Assembly (NCBI GenBank): GCA_044867785.1
Contig: JBIOVM010000165.1
Span: 53,372-117,371, forward strand
Length of the DNA: 64,000 nucleotides
Source: DASRDR01 sp044867785
GTDB taxonomy: Bacteria > Methylomirabilota > Methylomirabilia > Rokubacteriales > DASRDR01
Direction of reading: 5' to 3'
In this document: positions 9,324 to 18,429 of the stretch, one piece after another
Layout: the number at the start of each line of letters is the position of its first letter
Position numbering within the stretch: position 1 is the first letter of the stretch
Notes under the pieces: model-generated
The model's database searches: none
Seen by the model: the letters and a program-made list of their open reading frames with translations, nothing else
Told to the model about the DNA's origin: nothing
Translations under genes and position numbers: made by a program

Positions 9324-9968
9324 ATGCGACGAACAGAGGCATGGCGCCTGGCGGTCGTGGCGGTCGTCCTCGGAGTCGCCGTCATCGCGGCTCGCCCGGC
9401 ATCCGCGGAGTGGTTCCTGGATGCCTATGGCGGCGCCTCGATGACGGCCGATGCCGACGTCACGGTCCGCAACGGCACGACTGTCGACGACAAGGTGGAG
9501 TTCGACACGGAAGGCATGGGAGGGGTGCGCCTGGGCTACTGGCTCGCCGGCCTTCGGTGGCTCGGCGTGGCCGGGGACGTCTCCTACTTCGCGCCAGCGG
9601 GACAGGGGACGACCGTCGAGACGCGCCTGGAGGTCGTTCCCATGACCCCGCTGGTGATGTTCCGGCTCCCTCTCCTGGAGAGCCAGGAGTTTCCGAACGG
9701 GCGACTGCAGCCGTACCTCGGTGTGGGGCCGGGCTTCTTCCTGACGAGCGTGAAGGTCGAGCTGCCGGGCGTCGGCGAAGAGAGTACCGATTGGCAGTTC
9801 GACGTCGGCGTCGACACGCGGGCGGGGGTCACGTTCATGATCACGCCGGCCTTCGGGGCGTTCATCGAGGGCCGGTACACGGTGTTCAGCACGGACCCGG
9901 GAGGGCAGAGCACGGATTTCGACGTCGAGACGGTCCACATGGCGGGCGGTATCACGATCCGCTGGTAG
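9324..9968 (+). CDS. Outer-membrane beta-barrel protein
   Basis: A 214-residue protein with a signal peptide ending ARPASA, then EWFLDAYGGAS, the start of a small eight-strand-type barrel. Alternating hydrophobic/polar strands (GGVRLGYWL, LQPYLGVGPGFFLTS, FGAFIEGRYTVF) and the C-terminal aromatic strand ending ITIRW fit the OmpA/OmpW-like porin fold family. The start ATG 9324 has an AAAGGA ribosome-binding site at 9311-9316. A sigma-54 promoter match lies 56 bases upstream, suggesting control by one of the activators in this window. The ligand or role is unknown. Confidence 0.8.
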   Translation: MRRTEAWRLAVVAVVLGVAVIAARPASAEWFLDAYGGASMTADADVTVRNGTTVDDKVEFDTEGMGGVRLGYWLAGLRWLGVAGDVSYFAPAGQGTTVETRLEVVPMTPLVMFRLPLLESQEFPNGRLQPYLGVGPGFFLTSVKVELPGVGEESTDWQFDVGVDTRAGVTFMITPAFGAFIEGRYTVFSTDPGGQSTDFDVETVHMAGGITIRW

Positions 9969-10049
9969 CAGACGCTGCCGGCTTTCGTCCGCACGACCAC
10001 GGCAGCCATCGGTGTCCGCCACCCGAAGCGGCCTGCACCCGGATCGGTC

Positions 10050-11078
10050 ATGATGCGGCGCCGCTGGTTCCTCTTCCTGCTCGTCTGTGGAAGCGCCATC
10101 CCGGTCGCAGCGCCTTGGGCCGCTCGGGCGCAGCCGGTCGACATGGAGCGGTCCCTGGTCGACCGCTTCGGGTTCTCGGCGGCCGACATCGGGGCGCTAC
10201 GCGCCGGCCAGGCCGTGATCAAGACCATTCCCGCGGAAGGACGGGAGATCGCCGTCGGCGGCGCCGTCCGGATTTCCGACGACAAGGAGCGCCTCGTCCG
10301 CTGGATCCGGGACGTGGAGGGCTTTCGCAAGGCGGCGGACCTGGGCGTGTCCCGACGGCTCCAGTCGCCTCCGGCGATCAACGACTTCGGCGACCTTGTC
10401 CTCGATTCCGGTGAGCTCGGCGCATTGCAGCGGTGCCAGCCCGGCGACTGCGCCCTGCGCCTGGGGGATGCGGCCATCCAGCGGTTTCGGGCCGAGGTGG
10501 ACTGGGCCGCGCCCGATGCGGGACGCCGGGCGAACCTGCTGACGCGGCAGCTCCTGCTGGGCTACGCGGAAGCGTACCTGCGCGGCGGGGACCAGGCGCT
10601 CGGCGCCGCCCACAACGAGCGGCAACCGCGCGCGGTCGCCGACGAGTTCCGGACGTTGATCCGGGGCGCCACGAACTTCTACGCGCTGGCCGATCCCCTC
10701 GCCACGTATCTCGAGCGCTTCCCGAATGCCACGAGCCCGCCCGCCGAGCAGTTCCTCTACTGGGCCAAGGGCGGCGTGGGCCCCGAGTCGTCGATCACGT
10801 TGCATCATCTCGTGATCCACCGGGACCCCGGGGGGAGCATCTACATCGCCGACAAGCAGCTCTACGCCAGCCGGTACGTGGATGCCGGCGTGCTCGTCCT
10901 CTGGCTGGGCACCCCGCCCGACGGTCAGGGCTACTACTTGTTCGCGGGCATGCGGGCGCGCTCGAGCGCTCTGGAGGGCCTGACGGCCCGGCTGCTGCGG
11001 GGGCGCATCGAGCAGGAATCGCACGCGTACCTGCGGATCTACCTGGACTGGCTTCGCAAGAGCCTGACGCCGCGATAG
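10050..11078 (+). CDS. Exported protein of unknown function
   Basis: A 342-residue protein with a signal peptide (MMRRRWFLFLLVCGSAIPVAAPWAARAQ). The mature protein contains two close cysteines (QRCQPGDCALRLGD) that could form a disulfide, and a C-terminal half with mixed helices and strands (ESSITLHHLVIHR). I recognise no named domain. It lies 81 bases after the barrel gene in the same direction and may be transcribed with it. The complete signal peptide and regular codon use make it a confident gene with an unknown role. Confidence 0.75.
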   Translation: MMRRRWFLFLLVCGSAIPVAAPWAARAQPVDMERSLVDRFGFSAADIGALRAGQAVIKTIPAEGREIAVGGAVRISDDKERLVRWIRDVEGFRKAADLGVSRRLQSPPAINDFGDLVLDSGELGALQRCQPGDCALRLGDAAIQRFRAEVDWAAPDAGRRANLLTRQLLLGYAEAYLRGGDQALGAAHNERQPRAVADEFRTLIRGATNFYALADPLATYLERFPNATSPPAEQFLYWAKGGVGPESSITLHHLVIHRDPGGSIYIADKQLYASRYVDAGVLVLWLGTPPDGQGYYLFAGMRARSSALEGLTARLLRGRIEQESHAYLRIYLDWLRKSLTPR

Positions 11079-11167
11079 ATGTCGACGGGCGAGGGCTGGG
11101 CCGCTCCGCTGAGCATCCGGCCTGCCCGTAGGGGCCAGCCCGTAGCGGCCAGACGTGGAGGAAACCG

Positions 11168-13450
11168 ATGACACTCGTGATGACGAGGACGGCGCGGTGG
11201 ACGGCGATCGTGACACTTTTCTTCTTCGGGGGTCAGCTGCTCGCTCCGGCGGCATGGGCGCAATCCCCCTCCATGCCCGCGTCCGGGGCGCCGGCCTCCG
11301 GCGCTGGGAGCGCTCCGACTCCGACGAAACCAGGGTCGACGACGCCGGCGACCGCGGGGCCGGCGGCGGCCGCGTCGCGGGGGGGCACCGGGAACACCCC
11401 GTGGCCCCGTGAAGCGACGGAAGGGGGCCGGACGTACACCGTCTACCAGCCGCAGATCGAGAAGTGGGACGGCACCCGCCTCCACGCGCGGGCGGCGGTC
11501 TCGGTCGAGAGCCAGGCGTCGCCCGTCCAGCACTTTGGCGTGGTGTGGTTCTCGGCGCGGGCCGATGTGGACAAGGTGAGCCGGCTCGTCGCGCTCGCTG
11601 ACTTCCGGGTCGACAAGGTCACGTTCCCCTCGGCGCCCGACCGGGCCGCCGAGTACCAGAAGGTGCTCGAGCGGCGTCTGCCGCTACAGATGGCGAGGAT
11701 CTCGCTCGACCGGGTGCAGGCCGCGCTCGCGATCACCGAGGCTCAGCGCACCGGGGCCGCCGCGCCCCAGCCGATCAAGAACGACCCGCCGCGGGTCATC
11801 TTCAGCACGGTACCGGCGCTCCTGGTCCTGGTGGACGGTACGCCCGTGCTCCGCCAGGTGGACGGCTCCAGCCTTCAGCGGATCGTCAATTCCTGGGCGC
11901 TCATCCTCGTCGACCCGAAGGCCGGCAAGCACTACCTGCGGGCGGTGGGCCGATGGTTCGAGGCTACCACCCTCGACGGTCCCTGGGCGGCGGCTGCCCG
12001 GCCGCCCGGGCCGCTCGATGCCGCGATGCAGACCGTGGCCAAGACTCAGCGGGTGAGTCTCCTGGACGACCCGGGACCCGAGGTGAAGGACGCGGTCGCC
12101 CGGGGCGTCGCTCCGGCCGTCCATGTCAGCACGGTGCCGGCCGAGCTGATCCAGACGCAGGGCCGGCCCGACTACGAGCCGATCGAGGGCACCGACCTCC
12201 TGCACGTCCGGAACTCGTCCGCCAACATCGTGCTGGACCCCGCGGACCAGCGCCATTACGTGCTCCTGTCCGGGCGGTGGTTCCGGAGCGCGTCCCTGGC
12301 CGACGGCCCGTGGGAGTTCGTCCCGCACGACGCGCTGCCGGCGGCGTTCGCCAAGATCCCGGAGACTCACCCGCGGGGAGCGGTCCTGGCCTCGATCGCG
12401 GGCACGCCGCAGGCCAAGGAAGCCCTCATCGACAACAGCATTCCTCAGACGGCCGAAGTGAACCGGGCGACGACGCGCTACCAGGCGACGTACGAGGGGA
12501 CGCCGAGGTTCCAGCCGATCGCGGGCACGCCGCTCCACTACGCGGCAAACTCGCCCTATCCGGTCATCCAGGTCGACGCGAAGTCGTACTACTCGCTGAA
12601 GGACGGGGTCTGGTTCTCGGCGAGCGGCCCGCTGGGGCCGTGGACCGTCGCCACCGCGGTGCCGGCCGTGATCTACACCATCCCCTCCAGCTCTCCCTTG
12701 CACTACGTGACCTATGTGCACGTGTACGGCGGCACCGCCGAGACGGTCTACGTCGGGTACACGCCCGGCTACTACGGGACCGTCGTGGCGCCGACCAACG
12801 TCGTCGTCTACGGGACGGGCTACGTCTACCCGCCGGTCTACGTGGGCGCGTACTGGTACCCGCCGCCTCCGACCTACGGGTACGGCGCCGGATTCGGATG
12901 GGGGTCCGTGACGGGCTTCGCCTTCGGGGCGGCCACCGCGGCCATCTGGGGCGGCGCCTGGGGCTGCTGCTACGACGACGTGGACATCGACCGGACCGTC
13001 AACATCAACCGGAGCGATGCCTACAACCGATGGAACCAGAGCCAGGTCCGTTCGAACCTCGAGAGCCGGGCGCAGTCGCTGACCCCCGCCCAGCGCCAGC
13101 AGGCCCAGCAACGCACCCAGCAGGCCGTCCAGGCGCGTGGCGGCACGCCACGCTCCAACGACGTCTACGCGGGGCGCGACGGAAGCACCTACCGGCGCGG
13201 CGCCGATGGCTGGGAGCAGAACACCGGACAGGGCTGGGACCGGGCCGACTTCGGCCAGGGCAGGGAATCGGCAGCCGACCTGAATCGCCAGCAGCAGGCG
13301 AGGAGCGCGGGAGCGGCTCGCGAGGCCTCCTACCAGCGCAGCGGGGGCAGCAGCGGCTACAGCGGCGGCGGTGGCGGCGCGCGATCCTCCGGTGGCGGGG
13401 GACGGACGGGCGGCGGCGGTCGGGGCGGCGGAGGCGGGCGCCGGCGCTGA
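11168..13450 (+). CDS. Tyr/Gly-rich exported protein with three GRWF..GPW repeats (paralogue of 59705-61900)
   Basis: A 760-residue exported protein, start set by GGAGGA just upstream of ATG 11168. After a signal peptide ending AWAQ comes a low-complexity Pro/Ser/Ala linker, then a domain beginning YTVYQPQIEKWDG. Three related modules follow, each with a short strand, a GRWF-like motif and a GPW motif (VGRWFEATTLDGPW, SGRWFRSASLADGPW, DGVWFSASGPLGPW). Next is a Tyr/Pro/Gly-rich tract (YTPGYYG, YVYPPVYVG), a CC pair, a Gln-rich helix and a Gly/Arg/Ser-rich tail. Similar proteins are sometimes annotated as carbohydrate-binding family V/XII, but I see no proof of sugar binding. A second copy lies at 59705-61900, sharing the whole order of parts. 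Confidence 0.8.
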   Translation: MTLVMTRTARWTAIVTLFFFGGQLLAPAAWAQSPSMPASGAPASGAGSAPTPTKPGSTTPATAGPAAAASRGGTGNTPWPREATEGGRTYTVYQPQIEKWDGTRLHARAAVSVESQASPVQHFGVVWFSARADVDKVSRLVALADFRVDKVTFPSAPDRAAEYQKVLERRLPLQMARISLDRVQAALAITEAQRTGAAAPQPIKNDPPRVIFSTVPALLVLVDGTPVLRQVDGSSLQRIVNSWALILVDPKAGKHYLRAVGRWFEATTLDGPWAAAARPPGPLDAAMQTVAKTQRVSLLDDPGPEVKDAVARGVAPAVHVSTVPAELIQTQGRPDYEPIEGTDLLHVRNSSANIVLDPADQRHYVLLSGRWFRSASLADGPWEFVPHDALPAAFAKIPETHPRGAVLASIAGTPQAKEALIDNSIPQTAEVNRATTRYQATYEGTPRFQPIAGTPLHYAANSPYPVIQVDAKSYYSLKDGVWFSASGPLGPWTVATAVPAVIYTIPSSSPLHYVTYVHVYGGTAETVYVGYTPGYYGTVVAPTNVVVYGTGYVYPPVYVGAYWYPPPPTYGYGAGFGWGSVTGFAFGAATAAIWGGAWGCCYDDVDIDRTVNINRSDAYNRWNQSQVRSNLESRAQSLTPAQRQQAQQRTQQAVQARGGTPRSNDVYAGRDGSTYRRGADGWEQNTGQGWDRADFGQGRESAADLNRQQQARSAGAAREASYQRSGGSSGYSGGGGGARSSGGGGRTGGGGRGGGGGRRR

Positions 13451-13527
13451 GCCCACAGGCCGCCACGGGCCGGAGGCCGTCCAATCGGATCCGTCCGATC
13501 AGCTCCCAGGAGAGCCAGGGGACCGAG

Positions 13528-14592
13528 GTGAGCACGGTGTCCCGCACCGCCAGCCCGGACGCCACCGGCCGCTCGCCGGACGGCGTTGCCTGGCCGGGGC
13601 CCGTCTCCGCCACCGGCGCCTGGCTCCTCTCGGAGCGCGCCGACTTCTGGCTGGCCGCGGCGGGCGGCGGCACGCTCCTGGTCGTCATGGGGCTGGTGCT
13701 CGCGTGGCACGGGGATCGTGAGCTCGACATGGCGGACCTGCTCCTGAGCGAGCTGCACCTGGGCGCCACGTACGATGCCATCGTTCGCCGCCGGCTGTGG
13801 CGCCGGATGCCCGTCGACGTGGTCGCGGTGCCGCTTGCCATCGTGGTCGCGACCTATGCCCTCCTCCTCTTCGGCTGGCCGCTCCTCGTGACCACCGCGA
13901 TCCTCTACCTCGGCGCCTGGCATCGCGGCCGCCAGAACCTGGGGATCGCACGCTACTACCAGCGGGCCGCCGGGGGTCCGGCGACCGTGCATCACCGGTG
14001 GCTGCTCGCGATCGCCTTCTACGCGCCCATGGTCGCGGCTCTCGCTTACTACACGAGCACGGCCCCGACCCACGAGGGCGAGGTGTTCCACGGCCTGTCG
14101 CTCGGTCCCGCGGTCCTGGGTGGCCTCGGGGCCGTGGCGCTCGCGGCCGTCGGAGCCTATCTCGCCTGGGCGGTCGGCCGGACCCTCGGGCCCGGGATCG
14201 GCGTCGAGCGCGGAGGGCCTGTCGTCCACCCTGGCGAGCGATGGCTCGTTCTGGCCAACGCGCTGGCCTTCGGCAGCGCCTACGTGCTGGGCGCCTGGAC
14301 CGCTTCGTACGTCCTCGTGCTGGCCGTGCACCACGAGGTCCAGTACCTCTACTTCACCTACACGGTCGCGCGGCGGGCCGACGCGTCCTCCGGGCATGGC
14401 CTCGCCGCGGAATGCCGGCGGCTCGGCCGCTTCGCGATCTGGCCGGCGATCGGGCTCGCCTCGTGGGCGGCCTGCGCGTTCTCCGGAGTGGAGGGGCTGC
14501 TCCCGTTCCTGACGGCCGGCCTGCTCGGACACTACTGGTTGGACGGCCGCATCTGGACCGCGCGGGCCCGGCGCCTGGCGGTCGCACGGTGA
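13528..14592 (+). CDS. Multi-pass membrane protein with conserved-looking His motifs, unknown function
   Basis: From GTG 13528 the protein is 354 residues with eight to nine hydrophobic helices. Polar residues sit inside or at the ends of the helices: His77 (SELHLGATYD), His132 and Gln136 (WHRGRQNLGI), and His268-His269-Glu270 (HHEVQYLYF). Such a spread of His/Glu in helices could bind metal or haem, but this is inference. A GTG at 13537 is an alternative start; the open frame extends far upstream only through the shadow of the preceding gene. Its stop overlaps the start of the Ca2+/H+ exchanger (GTGA), so the two are translationally coupled. Confidence 0.7.
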   Translation: MSTVSRTASPDATGRSPDGVAWPGPVSATGAWLLSERADFWLAAAGGGTLLVVMGLVLAWHGDRELDMADLLLSELHLGATYDAIVRRRLWRRMPVDVVAVPLAIVVATYALLLFGWPLLVTTAILYLGAWHRGRQNLGIARYYQRAAGGPATVHHRWLLAIAFYAPMVAALAYYTSTAPTHEGEVFHGLSLGPAVLGGLGAVALAAVGAYLAWAVGRTLGPGIGVERGGPVVHPGERWLVLANALAFGSAYVLGAWTASYVLVLAVHHEVQYLYFTYTVARRADASSGHGLAAECRRLGRFAIWPAIGLASWAACAFSGVEGLLPFLTAGLLGHYWLDGRIWTARARRLAVAR

Positions 14593-15662
14593 GGCCCTCG
14601 ATCAACTGGCTCCTGGTCCTCATCCCGGTCACGATCGCGCTCGAGCATGCGGGCGCGCCCGCGCCGTGGGTATTCTTCGTCGCGGCGGCCGCGATCGTGC
14701 CGGTGGCGCGGCTCATCGTCCGCTCGACCGAGCAGCTCGCGACCTACACCGGCGACGCGGTCGGCGGGCTCCTCAACGCGACCTTCGGCAACGCCCCCGA
14801 GCTGATCATCGCCCTCGTGGCGCTGCGGGCGGGCCTCCTCGACATGGTCCGCGCCTCCCTCGCCGGTGCCATCCTCGCGAACCTCCTGCTCGCGCTCGGC
14901 ATCGCCTTCCTGCTCGGGGGGCTCCGCTTCCACAACCAGACCTACAACGTGGTCGCCGCGCGGGTCTACAGTTCGATGATGCTCATGGCCGCGATCAGCC
15001 TCCTGGTCCCGAGCGCGTTCAGCCGCTTCTTCGCGCCGGGGGAAACCGTGCGCGAGGAAGCCCTGCTCAACATCGGCCTCGCCGTCGTGTTGCTCGCGGC
15101 GTACGTGCTCTACCTCGTCTTCATGCTGAAGACCCATCCCGACGAGTTCAGGGGGGACGCGTCCCCTAACGATGCCCACCACGGCCCCCGCTGGAGCCGA
15201 GCCCGCGCGATCATGGGCCTCCTCACCGCGTCGATCCTCGCGGCCTGGATGAGCGAGATCCTCGTCGGCGCGGCGGAGGGCACCGGCACGGCGCTCGGGA
15301 TGTCGCAGGTCTTCATCGGGATCGTGCTCCTCGCGATCGTCGGCGGCGCCGCCGAGAGCGGCTCGGCCATCGCGATGGCGAGCCGCAACCGGATGGACCT
15401 CGCGGTGGGCATCGCGCTCGGCAGCTGCATCCAGATCGCCCTCTTCGTCGCGCCGGTGCTGGTGCTCGCGAGCTACTTCGTGGCGCCGCGGCCGCTCGAG
15501 CTCTCCTTCAGCCGGCCGGAGATCGGGTCGCTCCTCATGGCCGTCCTGATCGGCGCGCTGGTGGCGGGAGATGGGCGCTCGAACTGGTACAAGGGCGTCC
15601 AGCTCACCGCCGTGTACCTCATCATCGCCCTCATGTTCTATTTCATGCCGACCGCGGGGTGA
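14589..15662 (+). CDS. Calcium/proton exchanger (CaCA superfamily, Cax type)
   Basis: A 357-residue inner-membrane cation antiporter with two inverted halves. The alpha-1 motif is GNAPELII at residues 67-74 and the alpha-2 motif is GGAAESGSA at about 252-260; these hold the acidic residues that bind the cation. About 11 helices and a short acidic/His loop between the halves (HPDEF..PNDAHHG) match the CAX family. It overlaps the preceding membrane-protein gene by four bases. Transport of Ca2+ (or another divalent or Na+) out of the cell in exchange for protons is the expected role. Confidence 0.9.
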   Translation: MRPSINWLLVLIPVTIALEHAGAPAPWVFFVAAAAIVPVARLIVRSTEQLATYTGDAVGGLLNATFGNAPELIIALVALRAGLLDMVRASLAGAILANLLLALGIAFLLGGLRFHNQTYNVVAARVYSSMMLMAAISLLVPSAFSRFFAPGETVREEALLNIGLAVVLLAAYVLYLVFMLKTHPDEFRGDASPNDAHHGPRWSRARAIMGLLTASILAAWMSEILVGAAEGTGTALGMSQVFIGIVLLAIVGGAAESGSAIAMASRNRMDLAVGIALGSCIQIALFVAPVLVLASYFVAPRPLELSFSRPEIGSLLMAVLIGALVAGDGRSNWYKGVQLTAVYLIIALMFYFMPTAG

Positions 15663-15738
15663 GCGTGACGAGGGCTCCTCGGCGACGAGCTCGATGCCCA
15701 TGCCCGTCGTCCGACCCCCGCCCGCTGGAGACGCCTTG

Positions 15739-16206
15739 ATGATCATAGTGATCCTCTCTGCGCTTGGCCTCACAGCGGTGACCGTGACCGTGCATGGTGT
15801 CGGTGCAGTGGCGTCCATCTCGCGCGCGGCGAGACTCTGGACCCAGCGCAGGCATCGTCCGGGCCGGTTCGGCACGGAGCTCCTCGTGGCGCAGCTCGTG
15901 GGCATCCTGTTGCTGGCGCACCTTGCCGAAGCGCTCGTGTGGGCGTTGTTCTTCGTGTTGGTTGGCGGACTGCCGGACCTCGAGTCGGCCGTCTACTTCT
16001 CGCTTGCGAGCTACACCACCGTCGGCTACGGCGACGTCGTATTGCGCGAGCCATGGCGCCTGCTCGGCCCGATCGAGGCGGCGGTGGGAGTGCTGATGCT
16101 GGGGTGGTCCACCGGCATCCTCGTAACGGTGATCGGGACGATCTACCGGCAGCTGTTCCCGTCCCTGATGACTCCGGTGGGCCGGGCGGCTGGAGGACGC
16201 GAGTGA
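15739..16206 (+). CDS. Two-TM potassium channel
   Basis: A 155-residue protein with an N-terminal helix, a second helix (LLVAQLVGILLLAHLAEALVWALFF), a pore loop with the selectivity filter TVGYGD at residues 94-99, and a final helix. This is the minimal KcsA/Ion_trans_2 arrangement; there is no RCK regulatory domain. ATG 15739 is preceded by GGAG at a good distance. It follows the Ca2+/H+ exchanger by 76 bases and may belong to the same ion-homeostasis transcript. Confidence 0.88.
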   Translation: MIIVILSALGLTAVTVTVHGVGAVASISRAARLWTQRRHRPGRFGTELLVAQLVGILLLAHLAEALVWALFFVLVGGLPDLESAVYFSLASYTTVGYGDVVLREPWRLLGPIEAAVGVLMLGWSTGILVTVIGTIYRQLFPSLMTPVGRAAGGRE

Positions 16207-16315
16207 CCACCAGATCGCCGTGCGCCGCATCGGCTCACGGACGGGAGCGTCGACTTCACGCGCGCGACGGCCGGGATCCCGTGCACGGATGTGTACGACA
16301 CCGACTGGAGGGCGA

Positions 16316-17206
16316 ATGCTCACGCCGTTGACGCCGAGCGGACACGAATGCGGAAGGGGTGCAGGCACGATCGCCGGACGGGGCCGAGCGCCCTGGGCTC
16401 GGACACTCGGTGCCGCGATGCTCGCGGTCGCCGTGCTGGTCCTCGCCGACGGCCGTGCCTGGGCGCAGGACTCGGTCATTCCGCTGGTCTTGCCGGAGGG
16501 GAACCTCATTGCCGTCGGAGTGGGCGGGTATCCCGACTACATCGGCTCGGACGACTACAGCCTCGGGGCGATTCCGCTCGGGCGGTACGTGTACTGGGGG
16601 AAACGGGACATCACGTTGGTCGGCAACACGCTGAACGTGAGCCTGCTCTCCGAGTCGGGCTGGCGCCTCGGGCCGTCGGGCATGCTGCGTTTCGGCCGAT
16701 CGGACGTGTCGGACGACGTCGTGAACCGCGTGCACGAGATCGACCCGTCCATCGATCTCGGCGCCTTCGTCGGCTACACCTGGGTCGGCGACGATCCACG
16801 GAAGCTCCTCGGCAGCAGCGCCTGGGCGCTGGCGGACGTGACCGACAGCCACGGGGGCTGGACGGCCGGCGCCAACCTCTACGGGGCCTATCCGGTACTT
16901 GAGGCGCTGACGCTGGCGGGAGGCGTGGCGGCCACCTACGGCAGCGGATCGTACATGAACACCTACTTCGGGGTGACACCGGCGGACGCCCAGGCGAGCG
17001 GTCTCGGCGCGTATCAGGCGGACGCGGGAATCCGTGACGTGCGGAGCTGGCTGGTGGCGCTCGTGCACCTGAGTCCCCGCTGGACCATCGGGGCCGGCGT
17101 CGGCTACTCCTGGCTCGCGGATGAAGCGGGGCGGAGCCCGATCGTCTCGGACCGGGGCTCTCGCAACCAATGGCTCTTCGGCGCCGGCGCCATGTTCCTC
17201 TGGTGA
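16316..17206 (+). CDS. MipA/OmpV family outer-membrane protein
   Basis: From ATG 16316 (GGAGGG just upstream) the product is 296 residues. A long basic N-region leads into a signal peptide ending GRAWAQ. GVGGYPDYIGSDDYS at the mature N-terminus is the MipA/OmpV signature, followed by alternating strand segments and a C-terminal strand ending GAGAMFLW, the outer-membrane assembly signal. Family members act as scaffolding for murein enzymes or as small porins; which applies here is not visible. The next gene starts 10 bases later. Confidence 0.87.
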   Translation: MLTPLTPSGHECGRGAGTIAGRGRAPWARTLGAAMLAVAVLVLADGRAWAQDSVIPLVLPEGNLIAVGVGGYPDYIGSDDYSLGAIPLGRYVYWGKRDITLVGNTLNVSLLSESGWRLGPSGMLRFGRSDVSDDVVNRVHEIDPSIDLGAFVGYTWVGDDPRKLLGSSAWALADVTDSHGGWTAGANLYGAYPVLEALTLAGGVAATYGSGSYMNTYFGVTPADAQASGLGAYQADAGIRDVRSWLVALVHLSPRWTIGAGVGYSWLADEAGRSPIVSDRGSRNQWLFGAGAMFLW

Positions 17207-17216
17207 GGGCTGACCC

Positions 17217-18012
17217 ATGTCATCCGTGACCCCTCCACCTCCGTCACCGGACGTCCCACGCATCACGCTGACCGTCCTGTTCATCGGGCTGATGATCGTG
17301 GCGAGCCTCTGGGTGCTGCGGCCGTTCCTCCCCGCGATGGTCTGGGCCGGGACGGTGGTGGTCGCGACCTGGCCGATGATGCTCGCCCTGCAGTCGCGCC
17401 TCGGCGGACGGCGCTGGCTCGCGGTCGCCTTGATGACGGGGATCATGCTGCTGGTGCTGGTCGTGCCGCTCGCCCTCGCCACGAGCACCATCGTCGAATA
17501 CGCGGACGACCTCGTCGGATGGGCCAAGGCCGCAGTGAGCAAGGGGGTACCGCCGCCGCCCGATTGGGTTCGGCAGATTCCGGTGGTCGGGTCGAAGCTC
17601 GTGCGGCGGTGGCAGGAACTGGCGGCGACGGACCACGAGAGCCTGGCGACGCAGGCCGCCCCCTACGCCCGCACCGTGGTGCAGTGGGTCGCGGGCCGGG
17701 CCGGCGACCTCGGCGGGTTGCTGGTGCACTTCCTGCTGACCGTCTTGCTCACCGCCATTCTGTACACGACCGGCGAGACGGCGGCCTCGGGCGTGCGACG
17801 GTTCGCCCGCCGGCTGGCCGGCGGCCGCGGGGGATGACTCCGTCGTGCTCGCGGGACAGGCCGTCCGCGCCGTGGCGCTCGGGGTGGTCGTCACGGCGCT
17901 CGTCCAGTCCGCCGCCTCCGGCATCGGCCTCGCCATCGTCGGCATCCCGTACGCGGCGGTTCTCACCCTCTCCTGTGCACGATCATGCTGTGTGGCTGCG
18001 AAGGACTGCTGA
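17217..18012 (+). pseudogene. AI-2E family transporter (YdiK-like), frameshifted and C-terminally truncated
   Basis: The first 206 residues (to the stop at 17835-17837) read as a normal YdiK/PerM-type membrane transporter (LRPFLPAMVWAGTVVVATWP). The frame breaks in a run of five G at 17829-17833; with one G fewer it reads on as RGDDSVVLAGQAVRAVALGVV and TALVQSAASGIGLAIVG, exactly the family continuation. Homology stops again near 17965 and this frame ends at 18010-18012, so about 110 C-terminal residues are missing. Either the gene is dead or the G-run is a sequencing error on top of a genuine 3' deletion. Confidence 0.8.
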
Positions 18013-18314
18013 CCACCGACGTGCAGAGCCTGCTCGCCCCCACGTTCACGCGATCGGAGATCCTCGGCTTGATCGCGGGATTCGGAACGACCTTTGCCGC
18101 CGTGCCGGACCTGATCGCGATGCTGAGGCGGCGGTCGAGCGCGGGCATGAATCCGAAGATGGCCGCGATCATGGGCGCTTTCCAGATTCTGTGGATCTGG
18201 TACGGACTGCTCATCGTCTCCAGGCCCGTCGTGCTCTGGAACGCGATTGCCGTGGTGACGAACTTCTTTGCCGTGGGCGCGTATCGTTACTACGCGCGCC
18301 GCGAACGCGAATGA
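17985..18314 (+). CDS. SemiSWEET-like PQ-loop transporter
   Basis: A 109-residue (ATG 17985) or 97-residue (GTG 18021) protein with three transmembrane helices. SEILGLIAGFGTTFAAVPDLIAML is the first PQ-loop helix, with Pro-Asp in place of the usual Pro-Gln. SSAGMNPKMAAIMGAFQILWIWYG and NAIAVVTNFFAVGAY complete the triple-helix bundle of a bacterial sugar-transporting SemiSWEET. Its 5' end lies inside the remnant of the AI-2E transporter, so the start may be altered; neither start has an ideal ribosome-binding site (AAGGA at 18001-18005 is 15 bases from GTG 18021). Confidence 0.78.
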   Translation: MLCGCEGLLTTDVQSLLAPTFTRSEILGLIAGFGTTFAAVPDLIAMLRRRSSAGMNPKMAAIMGAFQILWIWYGLLIVSRPVVLWNAIAVVTNFFAVGAYRYYARRERE

Positions 18315-18429
18315 TCGGCGACGACGGCACGCTGATCGCCCGCGCGGCTCGGTGCATCGTCGGCGCCGTCCAAGCCACACCCGCTGACGTGGCATGTCGC
18401 TCCCGGCGCCGGGCGGAGCCCTTGGGGGG

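Noticed and set aside
11953..13527. Possible long N-terminal extension of the membrane protein ending at 14592
   Set aside because: The upstream part is the out-of-frame shadow of the repeat protein at 11168-13450; the membrane protein begins at a GTG near 13528.
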